Positions 51,753 through 61,531 are shown, counted from the stretch's first letter. The stretch is 64,000 nt of DNA from Bdellovibrio bacteriovorus HD100 (GCF_000196175.1 NC_005363.1:1550001-1614000); one strand, 5' to 3'. Notes: generated by a model from the sequence alone, not told the origin. A program made the numbers and translations.

Positions 51753-53165
51753 ATGCTTTTTAACTCCTACGCCTTTTTATTCCTGTTCCTGCCGTTCACG
51801 TTGCTGGGCTATTACTGGATCACGAAAAAGAACCTGCAACTATGGTTCTTGTTCCTTTCAAGTGTGTTTTTCTATTGTTACTGGAGCACAGTGTATGTGT
51901 TCCTGCTGTTGTTCACGGTGGTTCTGGATTTTTATTTAGCCAAAGCCATATCGATGACGACCTCACAGGCGCGCCGAAAGACCTTCCTGCTGATTTCGGT
52001 GATCGCCAATCTTGGGATTCTTGGATTCTTTAAATACTACAACTTCTTTGCGGACTCTTTGAATGGAGCCCTGCAGGTGACGGGGCTTGCGCCGCCGCTG
52101 CCGATTTTGAATCTCGTACTGCCCATTGGTATTTCCTTTTACACGTTCCAGTCCCTGTCTTACGTGATTGACGTTTACCGCAGGACATCCAATGCGCATG
52201 CGCACCTATTGGAGTTTGCGGGCTATGTGACTTTGTTCCCGCACCAGATCTCGGGCCCACTGGTTCGTCACAACTATATCGTTCCCCAGCTGGAAGACTC
52301 CAAAACCTACTTCTTCAATCCAGAGAACTTCTGGAAGGGGTGTTATTTCTTCGTTTTCGGTCTGGCCAAAAAGATGATGATCGCCGATCGTATCGCGGCG
52401 GTGGTGGATCCGCTGGTGATGAATATGGCCGGGGCTTCTACGGCTGAGGCTTGGATTGCCATGATTGGTTACACCATGCAGTTGTATTTTGATTTCAGCG
52501 GCTATTCCGACATGGCCGTGGGGTTGGGACTGATGATGAACATTCAGTTCCCGCAGAACTTTAATTCTCCGTACAAGTCGCTTTCAATCACTGAGTTCTG
52601 GCAGCGCTGGCACATCACGCTGTCTTCCTGGTTGAAGGATTATCTGTATATCTCCCTGGGGGGAAATCGCGCCGGGGTTTTGAAAACCTACCGCAATCTG
52701 TTTTTAACCATGGCCATCGGGGGCCTGTGGCACGGGGCGAACTGGACATATCTGGTCTGGGGTTGCTTCCACGGTGGGATTCTGGCGATTGAAAGACTGT
52801 TTAAGGACCGTGGCTGGAAGGGTGTTGGCAACAAATACGTGAAGTGGACTTTCACCTTCTTCCTGGTCTGTGTGGGCTGGGTGTTCTTCCGTGCGCATTC
52901 AGTTGATCAGGCGCTGTTCTGGTTGCAGAAGGTGTTTATGTTAAATGGTGACATCAACTGGGACATCACGTTGATTCCGCTGAAACACAAGGACCGTTTC
53001 TTTGCAGCTTTGGGTGTCGGGATCTTGGTGGCCTTCTTGGCCAAGAACACCTGGGAGCGTGAGTTTAAGCCCACGCTATGGCGAGCGGCTTTGATGGCAT
53101 TCATGTTCGTGGTGTGTCTGATGTACATGGGTGAGGAATCTCCATTCCTTTACTTCCAATTCTAG
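51753..53165 (+). CDS. MBOAT-family O-acyltransferase (AlgI-like)
   Basis: A 470-residue multipass membrane protein of the MBOAT family, which passes acyl groups (usually acetyl) across the inner membrane for polysaccharide O-acetylation. MLFNSYAFLFLFLPFTLLGY is the canonical N terminus, and the active-site His sits in IGGLWHGANW (about residue 327). I take ATG at 51753 because it gives that start; a GTG two codons upstream is possible. The SGNH partner gene follows nine nt later, the usual arrangement of AlgI/AlgJ- or PatA/PatB-like pairs. Confidence 0.92.
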   Translation: MLFNSYAFLFLFLPFTLLGYYWITKKNLQLWFLFLSSVFFYCYWSTVYVFLLLFTVVLDFYLAKAISMTTSQARRKTFLLISVIANLGILGFFKYYNFFADSLNGALQVTGLAPPLPILNLVLPIGISFYTFQSLSYVIDVYRRTSNAHAHLLEFAGYVTLFPHQISGPLVRHNYIVPQLEDSKTYFFNPENFWKGCYFFVFGLAKKMMIADRIAAVVDPLVMNMAGASTAEAWIAMIGYTMQLYFDFSGYSDMAVGLGLMMNIQFPQNFNSPYKSLSITEFWQRWHITLSSWLKDYLYISLGGNRAGVLKTYRNLFLTMAIGGLWHGANWTYLVWGCFHGGILAIERLFKDRGWKGVGNKYVKWTFTFFLVCVGWVFFRAHSVDQALFWLQKVFMLNGDINWDITLIPLKHKDRFFAALGVGILVAFLAKNTWEREFKPTLWRAALMAFMFVVCLMYMGEESPFLYFQF

Positions 53166-53174
53166 GTGGGGCGT

Positions 53175-54215
53175 ATGAAAAGTAATACTTTGAAAATGAT
53201 TCTTTTCCTTGCGGCTTTCATCCTCGGACTAATGGCGCTGGTGGCGGGTTTTAACTTTGCTGTGGACCCGATGTGCTACTATCGCTGTGGCGTTATTGAT
53301 ACCAACAGACAAAGTCAGAACGTCTATTATCAGGCAGCCCAGATTGTCGGGGCCAATCCTGAAGCCCAGATTGTGATTTTGGGCTCTTCCCGGGGGGAAA
53401 CGACCTCCGCATTGTGGGTGGAAGAAGTCACCGGGCTAAAAACGATCAATCTTTCTAAGGGCGGCGCAGGGTTGCTGTTGAAAGTGGCTTTGTTGAGAAC
53501 CGCTTTGGATCAAAAACTGCCTTTGAAAAAAGTCATCTGGATTGCCGACTATTTCGAACTTGCCGGTGAAGTGACGGACGTAAAGGTTCGTCAGACGCCG
53601 GTGCTGCGTGAAAAGCTGTTGGCTGACGTCGAAGGTCTTGATGGGGTGAAGTACTATCTAGAGCACTTGCAAAGTCTGATCAGTCACAACACGTTGGAAG
53701 CGGCCATTCATCAGTTGAATCAGAAAAAGTCCGACGGCATGTTTGCGCCCAAAGGCAGCGGCAGTGGCATTGATTATCAAAAGTGCGCGGCGGCTGATTA
53801 TGCCGGAAAAACCACGGCCGATGTTTTGGCCAAAGAAATTGACGTCAGCTATTCGACTTTCGGTGGCCCGATGAGGGCACCACTAAATCCAAACTTTGTA
53901 GAGCTGTTTAAAAAGCAGATCAAAGCCACGGCCGAGCAGGGTGTGGAAGTGCTGATCCTGGTTCCACCATTCCATCCGGAGTTTGCACGCAGACACGCGA
54001 AAGATCACCCCGAGGCTGTGAAGTCTCATCAAGAGTGGTTAGAGATGATCAGGGCTCTACAGTCCGACAAGGTTCACGTGCAGTCGTACTGGGACGGAGT
54101 GCCCGGGGATGATGCCGGACCTTCTTTCTGGGATGATGGATCTCACGCGACGTGCAAGGCGATGATGTTAATGCTGAAGCCGGTGCTTGTTGGAAATGCA
54201 GGGATGGGCAAGTAA
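53175..54215 (+). CDS. Membrane-anchored SGNH hydrolase-like O-acetyltransferase partner
   Basis: A 346-residue protein anchored by an N-terminal transmembrane helix, with the rest in the periplasm. IVILGSSRGE holds the candidate nucleophile S71, and FWDDGSHATCKA near the C terminus the Asp and His of an SGNH-type triad, as in AlgX/AlgJ and DltD-like proteins. ATG at 53175 follows AGGTGGGG. With the MBOAT protein it probably transfers acetyl groups onto a surface polysaccharide. A weak terminator hairpin follows. Confidence 0.78.
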   Translation: MKSNTLKMILFLAAFILGLMALVAGFNFAVDPMCYYRCGVIDTNRQSQNVYYQAAQIVGANPEAQIVILGSSRGETTSALWVEEVTGLKTINLSKGGAGLLLKVALLRTALDQKLPLKKVIWIADYFELAGEVTDVKVRQTPVLREKLLADVEGLDGVKYYLEHLQSLISHNTLEAAIHQLNQKKSDGMFAPKGSGSGIDYQKCAAADYAGKTTADVLAKEIDVSYSTFGGPMRAPLNPNFVELFKKQIKATAEQGVEVLILVPPFHPEFARRHAKDHPEAVKSHQEWLEMIRALQSDKVHVQSYWDGVPGDDAGPSFWDDGSHATCKAMMLMLKPVLVGNAGMGK

Positions 54216-54242
54216 GAGCTGGGTGGAGGTCCAGGTGTGGTG

Positions 54243-54267
54243 GTGAGCTAAAGCTCGCAATTCTTTT
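54243..54267 (+). terminator. Weak terminator hairpin after the SGNH gene
   Basis: GTGAGC (54243-54248), loop TAAA, GCTCGC (54253-54258, one G-U pair), then AATTCTTTT. The stem is only 6 bp. Confidence 0.4.
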
Positions 54268-54301
54268 AAAAAACCAACAGTTGTTTGTTTTATTGTGATG
54301 A

Positions 54302-54323
54302 TGTAATGTTTGTTTACATTACA
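54302..54323. promoter_or_regulatory. Perfect dyad TGTAATGT-N6-ACATTACA upstream of the glycosyltransferase gene
   Basis: An exact 8-bp inverted repeat with a 6-nt spacer in an AT-rich stretch, ending a few bases before the ribosome binding site (GAGGCG) and 14 nt before the ATG at 54337. It is shaped like an operator for a dimeric repressor, or could form a small RNA hairpin next to the ribosome site. Confidence 0.5.
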
Positions 54324-54336
54324 ATGAGGCGACAAC

Positions 54337-55800
54337 ATGCGTGGGACTAGTGTCCTTTGGATTGGACTTTCTTTTGTTTTTTTTGTCTTTGCTAACAGCT
54401 GGGAACCTGGGGTTGGATTAGACACGGCCACCTATGGCGCAATAGCGCGTGGACTGTTAGAGAGCGGGGATTGGTTTCGCCCCAAGCTGGCCCCTGGTAT
54501 CTTTGATCCCTTTGTAGAGCATCCTTATTTGGGCCTCTGGCTTAATGCGATTTCCATCAAGTTGCTCGGTGCGACTGCCCAAGGAATACATTTCTCAGCA
54601 TCCATTTTGGGAATTGTAGGGGTGCTGGCATTCTTCTCGGCTATCCGCCGTTTGGTTGATGAAAATACGGCCTTGGTGGCGACGCTGTGTCTTTTGTCTA
54701 TCAATGTCTATATGAATTTTATGTCCAGCGGTTGGCTCGATATGCCGATGGTTTCCTTTATGCTGGTGGCGTTTTACTTTTCCAGCAGGGTTGTTCCTGA
54801 TGGCTCGGCCCTGGATAGTTTGGCGACAGGATTCTTTCTAAGCTTGGCAGTGCTTGTTAAAGGAGCTGCAGCTGTCGGGATATTTCCGGTGGCGATTTTT
54901 TTCCTGATGAGAAGTGGCTGGAAACTCAGAGCGGTGAGCCTCGCGTTGATTGGTTTCTTGGCTCCGCTGGGGCTGTTTACCTGGGGTCACTATTCTTCAC
55001 AAGGATTTCTTTTCTGGAAGTCGTACTGGTATCGCCAGTTCGTAGTTCATAACGATATTCAGGAGGCGGCGACTGATCCGGTGGGGGCTATTTGGTTTAT
55101 TAGGGATGCATTGACGCATGCTCATGTGGTGGCTCTTCTCTTTATTCCCGGACTGGTGTTGATGTGGAAACGAAACCATCGCTTGCTCGCCTGTGCAGTG
55201 GCCCTTGAATTTATTATCCACTTTGCGGTGTATGGTTTCAGTCATCGCCACAATCGGCAGTATTTGGTTCCCATTTTCCCTTGGATCGCTCTGGGGGCCG
55301 CTTTTCTGATTTCTCAAAGAGTCAAAGTGAACACATTAAACTGGAGTCGCGGGCTTTTCTATGTTGGGGTGGCCTATTTCTTTTTGGTCAGCTTTTTGCC
55401 CATCACGGTTCACAATGTGGGGAGTGCTGGAATTTTCGCTCTTTCTGACGATGTGAAGCGGACTCCGATCAAGAATATTTATTTTGAAGCGACGGAAGAA
55501 GACCGGGTTCGCGGTGAAATGACCAGTTCGTATGTGGCTTGGTACTGGGGCCGGGTGCCTGTGATGTTTGATTCTGAAGATCTGCCAAAGGTTCTTTCAA
55601 ATTTGACTCATGAGGATGGCATCCTGTTATTTCGTAATCTGAAGAATGATTCTGTCTTTCAGATTGCCGAGCACATTTGTGCATGGAACGACCTTTGGAT
55701 TTTGCTGTCTACGGCAGAGAATTGCAGTACGTTGGAAAGAAAACGTCGAGATCCGATGATCAAAAGAGTCCCCAAGCCCCTGGCATCTAGGACTCTTTGA
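54337..55800 (+). CDS. ArnT/PMT-like (GT39/GT83-type) polyprenyl-phosphate sugar transferase
   Basis: A 487-residue membrane glycosyltransferase with about 10-12 transmembrane segments. The first periplasmic loop has GLDTATYGAIARGLLESGDW, matching the catalytic Asp loop (D29) of ArnT and protein mannosyltransferases, and HPYLGLWLNA follows as in the family. Such enzymes move a sugar from undecaprenyl phosphate onto lipid A, protein or a glycan on the periplasmic side. The acceptor is unknown. Convergent with the phosphoglycerol-transferase-like gene, 14 nt apart. Confidence 0.85.
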   Translation: MRGTSVLWIGLSFVFFVFANSWEPGVGLDTATYGAIARGLLESGDWFRPKLAPGIFDPFVEHPYLGLWLNAISIKLLGATAQGIHFSASILGIVGVLAFFSAIRRLVDENTALVATLCLLSINVYMNFMSSGWLDMPMVSFMLVAFYFSSRVVPDGSALDSLATGFFLSLAVLVKGAAAVGIFPVAIFFLMRSGWKLRAVSLALIGFLAPLGLFTWGHYSSQGFLFWKSYWYRQFVVHNDIQEAATDPVGAIWFIRDALTHAHVVALLFIPGLVLMWKRNHRLLACAVALEFIIHFAVYGFSHRHNRQYLVPIFPWIALGAAFLISQRVKVNTLNWSRGLFYVGVAYFFLVSFLPITVHNVGSAGIFALSDDVKRTPIKNIYFEATEEDRVRGEMTSSYVAWYWGRVPVMFDSEDLPKVLSNLTHEDGILLFRNLKNDSVFQIAEHICAWNDLWILLSTAENCSTLERKRRDPMIKRVPKPLASRTL

Positions 55801-55814
55801 TAACATGCGGATTG

Positions 55815-57644
55815 TCACTTAAACAAAAGCTCCTGCGACTCTTTGATATAGCTTAAACCTTCTTCGTGCATTTTCTTGCCGTTGGCAGGACATGGGGATT
55901 CTTTGGTGAAGCTCATGTCCTCTTTCCACTTAAAGCATCTTTCTTCACCCGGGTTGCGGATGTTAAAGACGACGGCCCAATCACCATCAAACCAAGCCGA
56001 CTGGCCCAGATGGAAGATGCTGGCGCCGGGGCTGAAGGCTTCCGGGCGCGCCAAGGATCTTCCCAGGAACGTTGGAGCCTTTACGCCTGTGATATCGGCC
56101 AAGGTGGCCGCGATGTCGGACTGAGAGAAAGCTCCCGGTAAAAGTTTGTTCGGAAGCACGCGGCTTTCTTTGCCGTCTTTGGTGTAGTGTTTCATCAGGA
56201 ACGGAATCGCATAGTGATCGAAGATGCTGGATCCACCATAAGTGGTGTGATCAGCAACCAAGACCAGCAGCCAGTCTTTTTCCCACTTGCGACTGGCTAG
56301 CAGCTTATGGAAATCTTGAAGTTCCGTATCAGCCCACTGGCGGATGGTTTTATACTTCTGGCGATCGGCTCTGGCCGGGAACAAGTTGTCATGAGTGGTG
56401 TTGGTATTGATTCCAACCAAGAACGGCTCACGCAGGCCGTTCATCTTGTCCAGGGCAAATTTATACAAATCCGTGTCGTAAACACCCCAGGCGTTTTGCT
56501 CAAGCTTCTCGTAATCAGGAATGTCGCGTTTTCCATACGAGCTTTGGAAGCCGGTCTTTAGCACCAACAATCCCGTGCCGCTGGTGTATTGATCAGATCC
56601 TTGGAAGAAGGCCGAGCTATAGCCTTTTTCGCTGAGCAAACGGGGAAGGCAGACGAAGTCTTTGTTTTCAATTTCCGAGTACATGATGCTTTTTCCCAGT
56701 GGGTTGGGAAGGCTGCACATGCTTGAGAAAATCCCTTCGGTGGTGCGATGACCGCCGGCCAGGAACAGATCTGTGTGCAGGGACTCGCGGCGAAGTTTGT
56801 TGAAGAACGGCAGGATCTCAACTCCGTCTTGTATGCGGTCGACCTCGGACCCCCACCAGCTTTCCAGGAAGACAATCACGATGTTACCATCAAAGCCGCC
56901 GATGGGTGCATGGATGCCACGCTGGGCCTTCCAGGCGGCAAAAACTTTCTCGGTGTTGATGTCTTTGGGGAGGGCGATGTTTTCTTTGCTGGATTTCTTT
57001 TCACCCACCGCGGCCCAGAAGATTCCATAGGCTCCGTTCAGGGCCAAGAAGGCTCCTTGAGGTCCGCCGCCAGCGCGATAAGCCCAGGACGGGTCTTGGG
57101 GGATGCCTTCAAAGCCTCGGAAACTCATGACGGCCAGAACTGCCGCAAGCAGCATCGCAAATGTGCGGCCGATGGGACCAGAAGAAGGTTTATAGTTTGG
57201 AGCTAGCCACAGATTCAGGCTTGCAGCGGCGACCAATGACACCAACACCGCCACCCAATAACGCCCAAACAGGGCCAGCATCGAGCCTTCGATGGTGAAC
57301 ATCGAATAGATTTCGTAAGAAAGGTGACGACCGGTTTCCTTGGCGTACAGGGAATCAGTCACCACCATGACGATATAAACCCACAGGAACAGGAAGTTCC
57401 ATCGTCTGGCCGCTTTCGGCGAAAGGTTGAAAATCAGAATCAGCCAGTACAGAAGTAAATAAGCTACGGCTCCGATCGCCAGATCAAAGTGCCAGCCGTG
57501 AATGAAGGCCGGGAACGTGCTTTTGATAGAGTTAAAATCCATCAAATCCCAGATTTGCAGGTAAATGGCCACGATAGCGCGAAACACGGCGCCGATGATG
57601 GTGATGCGAAGAAGAAAGCCAATGGAAGAAGACAGGAATCTCAT
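55815..57644 (-). CDS. LTA-synthase-type phosphoglycerol transferase (sulfatase fold)
   Basis: A 609-residue protein with five N-terminal transmembrane segments (to about residue 180) and a periplasmic alkaline-phosphatase/sulfatase-fold domain. The metal Glu lies in VFLESWWG (E261), the nucleophile Thr in GGHRTTEGIFSS (T301 or T302), and VADHTTYGG holds the Asp/His metal ligands. This is the architecture of LtaS and OpgB-type phosphoglycerol or phosphoethanolamine transferases. In a Gram-negative cell the acceptor is more likely LPS, lipid A or a periplasmic glucan than lipoteichoic acid. Divergent from the GT17 gene. Confidence 0.85.
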   Translation of the reverse strand: MRFLSSSIGFLLRITIIGAVFRAIVAIYLQIWDLMDFNSIKSTFPAFIHGWHFDLAIGAVAYLLLYWLILIFNLSPKAARRWNFLFLWVYIVMVVTDSLYAKETGRHLSYEIYSMFTIEGSMLALFGRYWVAVLVSLVAAASLNLWLAPNYKPSSGPIGRTFAMLLAAVLAVMSFRGFEGIPQDPSWAYRAGGGPQGAFLALNGAYGIFWAAVGEKKSSKENIALPKDINTEKVFAAWKAQRGIHAPIGGFDGNIVIVFLESWWGSEVDRIQDGVEILPFFNKLRRESLHTDLFLAGGHRTTEGIFSSMCSLPNPLGKSIMYSEIENKDFVCLPRLLSEKGYSSAFFQGSDQYTSGTGLLVLKTGFQSSYGKRDIPDYEKLEQNAWGVYDTDLYKFALDKMNGLREPFLVGINTNTTHDNLFPARADRQKYKTIRQWADTELQDFHKLLASRKWEKDWLLVLVADHTTYGGSSIFDHYAIPFLMKHYTKDGKESRVLPNKLLPGAFSQSDIAATLADITGVKAPTFLGRSLARPEAFSPGASIFHLGQSAWFDGDWAVVFNIRNPGEERCFKWKEDMSFTKESPCPANGKKMHEEGLSYIKESQELLFK

Positions 57645-57798
57645 GGTTTTTTCATACTACGGGGACTTGGGGGTGTACATTGATTTCGACAAGCCGTGTC
57701 TTTATGGGGTGATGCAAGATTTTGACGACTTACTGGTACATTTTTTTCAACAGATTCGGTATTTTAGGTTCCTTGGCTGAAAAAGACGGGTGGGTTCT

Positions 57799-58626
57799 AT
57801 GGTCTATGATTGCTTTGTTTTTTATGATGAGTTGGATCTTCTGGAGATCCGCCTGAATGTTTTGGACAAGGTTGTCGACAAATTCGTGATCATTGAATCC
57901 AAAAAGACCTTCCGTGGTACCGACAAGCCGCTTTTTTATATCGAAAACAAACAACGTTATGCCCAGTTTGAATCTAAAATCATCCACGTTGTGGTTGAGG
58001 ACTTCCCGAAAATCAACTGGAAGAAACTCCGTCCCTTCAGTAACTGGGACCGCGAGGACTATCAAAGAAACGCCCTGGCGAAAGCTTTGGCAAACTGCGC
58101 GCCTGAGGACGTGATCATCTTCTCGGACGTGGACGAAATTCCGACTCCGGAAAAGGTCACTGAATACCTACACAAGCCGGGGATTAAGACCTTTTATCAG
58201 GAGCTTTACTACTATTACCTGAACAATTTGGCGTATGAGCACACCGAGCCCAACGAAATGTACAAGGACTATATCCCTTGGCATGGAACAGTGATGGCCA
58301 ACTATTCCTATTTCAAGAAATACGGCTGTAACAACATGCGCACCTATCGCAGTAAAAAAGACAGCGAACACACCATGGTGATGGACGGGGGATGGCATTT
58401 CTCGTTCATGGGTGGGACTGAAATGATTCTTAAAAAAATGCGCGCCTACAGTCATACCGAATACATGACGGAAGATATGTTCAATCCCCAATGGGTGGAA
58501 ACCCAAGTTCGCTCTGGAAAAGACATCTTCAATCGTCCGATGAAGTTTAAGCCTACTGGGGTGGAGCGCTTGCCAAAGTACGTGCAGGAAAATCAGGCAA
58601 AGTACTCCAAATTGCTTTTGTTGTAA
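57799..58626 (+). CDS. Glycosyltransferase family 17 protein
   Basis: A 275-residue GT17-type enzyme, the family of eukaryotic beta-1,4-mannosyl-glycoprotein N-acetylglucosaminyltransferase and many bacterial relatives in surface-glycan clusters. MVYDCFVFYDELDLLEIRLN is the standard N terminus, VDKFVIIESKKTFRG follows, and the metal-binding DxD is in FSDVDEIP (D110, D112). I use ATG at 57799, preceded by GGGTGGG; a GTG three codons upstream is possible. The donor sugar is unknown. The next gene starts nine nt later. Confidence 0.88.
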   Translation: MVYDCFVFYDELDLLEIRLNVLDKVVDKFVIIESKKTFRGTDKPLFYIENKQRYAQFESKIIHVVVEDFPKINWKKLRPFSNWDREDYQRNALAKALANCAPEDVIIFSDVDEIPTPEKVTEYLHKPGIKTFYQELYYYYLNNLAYEHTEPNEMYKDYIPWHGTVMANYSYFKKYGCNNMRTYRSKKDSEHTMVMDGGWHFSFMGGTEMILKKMRAYSHTEYMTEDMFNPQWVETQVRSGKDIFNRPMKFKPTGVERLPKYVQENQAKYSKLLLL

Positions 58627-58635
58627 GGTTCAACG

Positions 58636-60309
58636 ATGCGAATCAGATGGCCGGAAAAAAATCAGGTGCTATGGGGTTTGTTGCTGCTAAGTGTGCTTAG
58701 CGTACTTCTGCAGGTATTTGCCTTTAAGTATCTTCTGATTGTTAAACTCTTGATGCCCTGGCTGCTGTATTTCTCGGTCTTGGTCTTTTTAAGGCCCTAT
58801 CCAGCCGCATTTTTCGTTTTCCTGCTTGAATGTCTTGGGGCGCGTATTCATCTGATGAAGTTAGCCTTAACGAATTCGCCGTTTGAGGCATCAGATCTTT
58901 TTGCTTGGAAGCAGGCCTTCTTTTTAAAAAGCTACGTTGACTATATGGTCCCAGCGATCATTATAGGGATCCTGATTTCCCTATGGAAAGGACTGTCTTT
59001 TAAGAAAAAGCAATTGCTATTCTTGCCGGTCTTTTTCATGGTTGCGATGTCCTTTGTGCAGGAGCGCCATCCCACAGAGGCTACGGCAAATCCGGTCAGT
59101 TCCTTATTTAAGCTTGCCCGTGTGGTTTATGTGGATTGGAACTTTGCCACCAACGTCAAAGAAAACGGAATTCTGAATCATATTTTTTTAACCATGTCGA
59201 CGGGGCAGGTGCCGACCAAGGGGAAGCTTCCCTACGACAGTCTTAAGACGATGATCGATCCCAAGAAAGTAAAGAATCAGCCCGACGTGTTTTTAGTGTT
59301 GTGCGAATCCTGTTATACCAGCAGCAACGACAGCTTTGTGACGCCGATTGTGGATCTTGAAAAGGACGGTTTTGCACATGCGACTGTCATTTCGCCAGTG
59401 TATGGGGGGATGACGGCCGAGGCGGAGTTTGAGGTCCTGACCGGCCTTCCAAGTCGTCGTTACAAGGGGATCGACTATATGTACTTTGCGGAAAGGTACT
59501 CCGAAAAGCCCGATGCGATTCCTCGTATTTTTGCAGACAATGGTTACGACACCTTTTCGTCACACCCTCTGCCGGGTTTTTTCTGGAAAAGGGAAATCGT
59601 CCACCCGAAATTTGGATTTAACAGGACTTTTTTCTCTGATTCGATGAATCTGGAAGGGAAAAAAGGCACTTATCCCGAAGACAAGATTCTTTTTGATCTG
59701 GCACTTTCAGAATATAAAGAAAACCTCAAGGCGGGGAAAAAGACTTTTGCATTCCTTCTGTCCCTTTACACACACGGTCCCTATACAGAAACTGACGGTG
59801 ATGGTGGTGAGGCCGACTACAAGCAAAGGCTTGCAATCACCGTACGTCAGTACTTGGAATTTAAGAACGAAGCGGTAAGATTAGCTCGGGAAAATAACCG
59901 CCCAGTGATGTTCGTGATATTTGGGGACCACAAACCTGCCATGACGATCTCTTTCTATAAACGTCATGAATTCAATGAAGACTTTTTTAGCGCTAAAGGT
60001 GCTAAAAACGAGTCTTTTCAGTTTTCGACCTTGAATCCTGCGCAACAGATCGTGTTCGGCAAGGTGCCATTGTACGTGAAAAGCTATGGGTTGGATGATT
60101 CAGCGGTGGCGGCGGAAATTACTAAAGCCAACAGCAATCGGCCTTTGTTTTGTCTGCCGGGCCTTATGTTTGAGCAACTGGGTGTCCACACGGCATATTT
60201 CACCTATCTGGTGGACACCTGCCGCAAAGATCCGGAAGAGTTGGTCGATCCGGATATCTTAAAGAATTACTTTACAGATGAGATTTATGGGGATCGGTTG
60301 TTTGATTAG
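58636..60309 (+). CDS. Phosphoglycerol-transferase-like membrane enzyme, paralogue A
   Basis: A 557-residue protein with four to five N-terminal transmembrane helices (to about residue 140) and a periplasmic sulfatase-fold domain. E224 in VLCESCYTSS, the probable nucleophile T260 in YGGMTAEAEFEVLTGLPS, and FGDHKPAM supply the metal/nucleophile set of LtaS-like enzymes. It is a close paralogue of the protein at 61635, aligning without gaps over the first 260 residues. Its 3' end overlaps the convergent O-antigen ligase gene by 38 nt. It probably decorates a surface glycan with phosphoglycerol or phosphoethanolamine. Confidence 0.82.
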   Translation: MRIRWPEKNQVLWGLLLLSVLSVLLQVFAFKYLLIVKLLMPWLLYFSVLVFLRPYPAAFFVFLLECLGARIHLMKLALTNSPFEASDLFAWKQAFFLKSYVDYMVPAIIIGILISLWKGLSFKKKQLLFLPVFFMVAMSFVQERHPTEATANPVSSLFKLARVVYVDWNFATNVKENGILNHIFLTMSTGQVPTKGKLPYDSLKTMIDPKKVKNQPDVFLVLCESCYTSSNDSFVTPIVDLEKDGFAHATVISPVYGGMTAEAEFEVLTGLPSRRYKGIDYMYFAERYSEKPDAIPRIFADNGYDTFSSHPLPGFFWKREIVHPKFGFNRTFFSDSMNLEGKKGTYPEDKILFDLALSEYKENLKAGKKTFAFLLSLYTHGPYTETDGDGGEADYKQRLAITVRQYLEFKNEAVRLARENNRPVMFVIFGDHKPAMTISFYKRHEFNEDFFSAKGAKNESFQFSTLNPAQQIVFGKVPLYVKSYGLDDSAVAAEITKANSNRPLFCLPGLMFEQLGVHTAYFTYLVDTCRKDPEELVDPDILKNYFTDEIYGDRLFD

Positions 60310-61531
60310 TGCCCGCGCCGCGAGACAGGTATCCATAGGAAAAGCCCAGGATTATAAGCACGTAATTGCGGGTTTCCTGCTGGATGATCGGGGTTTCTGT
60401 AAAGGAGCAGCCGAACAAGGCAACGATGCAAAGTAAGGAACCTAAGGAAAGCTGTTTTGATAGGATGTCTGTCGCGGATTTGAATTTTTTGTGGAAGAAG
60501 ACAAAGCCCGCCCCAAATACACCCAGGTATCCGATCAAGCCGACAATCCCAGCTCCGGATAAAACGTCCAAGAATTGGTTGTGAGCGTGGCCAGGGATGT
60601 AGGCCGTAGATTGGCCTAACTTGATGTAATATTCTTTGTATAGCTTTACAGCATACTCAAAGCCAACGCCAAAGATGGGGTGATCCAGGAAGATGTGCCA
60701 TGTAGCGTTCCAGATCTCGATGCGAGCTCCCTGAGAAACCCCGGAAAAATCAAAAGTTTGTAAAATGCGGTCCTTCATTTGGAACAGATTAAATAGAACT
60801 GCTGCTGCCGCTGCCGACAGTGCAAAGCCAGCAACTAAAATGGCCTTTTTGTTTTTGGTGTAGAACAAAGTAAAAATCAAAACAGCAACCATAGCAATCC
60901 ATGATGATCTTGTATAGGTCGCGATCAGAATGACAGTAAGGCAGGTGAGAAGAGCTGCCGCCCCAAGTCCGGATGCTTTGGAATGGTTGTAAATTAAGTA
61001 AGGTATCAAGGATGCCCACAGTGCCACTGCGGCCATGGCAAAAAAGGCGGGATTGCTATAAAAACCCTGAAGTCTGACTCCAGGGCTGAAGAAGGCTCCT
61101 GACGTTAGGTTCAGATGGCTGACAATTATCGCAAGCAGAACCGTAAGCAGTACTATAAAGTGCCTGTGATCAAACCTTTTCTTGCCCTGGGCAGCAAGAA
61201 TGTGTCCGACGGAGTAGCATGCAAAGAATCCCCAGATCCAGCGTAAGTTTGAGATTTTAACCCACTCATTGGTCTGCATGGGGCTATGCAGGACATATCC
61301 AGTAATTCCAGAAAAGAAGTAAATAAGAAGTAGTATAATCAAAGTCTTATTTTTTAAACCGAAAACCTCTTTAAGGTCCGAATGGCTCCTTTTTGCCCAA
61401 ACCAATGCTCCGATGGTGCTCAAAATAAAGACAGTATCCATCCAGAAAAAGTTCACAAGATTGATGGCAAGCGACAGAGGAAAAAAAGCTAAAATCAAGG
61501 TGGAAGTAAACTTGGATGTATTGATGGACAT
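60272..61531 (-). CDS. O-antigen ligase-like membrane protein (WaaL/Wzy-C family)
   Basis: A 419-residue membrane protein with about 11-12 transmembrane helices and a large periplasmic loop ending in GHAHNQFLDVL (H315, H317), the family's key His motif; TYTRSSW (R208) carries a conserved Arg. Members join O-antigen to lipid A-core or polymerise repeat units. The region is AT-rich. It lies on the opposite strand between two direct paralogues, which is unusual, and overlaps the first by 38 nt. Ligase versus polymerase cannot be settled from sequence. Confidence 0.85.
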   Translation of the reverse strand: MSINTSKFTSTLILAFFPLSLAINLVNFFWMDTVFILSTIGALVWAKRSHSDLKEVFGLKNKTLIILLLIYFFSGITGYVLHSPMQTNEWVKISNLRWIWGFFACYSVGHILAAQGKKRFDHRHFIVLLTVLLAIIVSHLNLTSGAFFSPGVRLQGFYSNPAFFAMAAVALWASLIPYLIYNHSKASGLGAAALLTCLTVILIATYTRSSWIAMVAVLIFTLFYTKNKKAILVAGFALSAAAAAVLFNLFQMKDRILQTFDFSGVSQGARIEIWNATWHIFLDHPIFGVGFEYAVKLYKEYYIKLGQSTAYIPGHAHNQFLDVLSGAGIVGLIGYLGVFGAGFVFFHKKFKSATDILSKQLSLGSLLCIVALFGCSFTETPIIQQETRNYVLIILGFSYGYLSRGAGTNQTTDPHKSHL

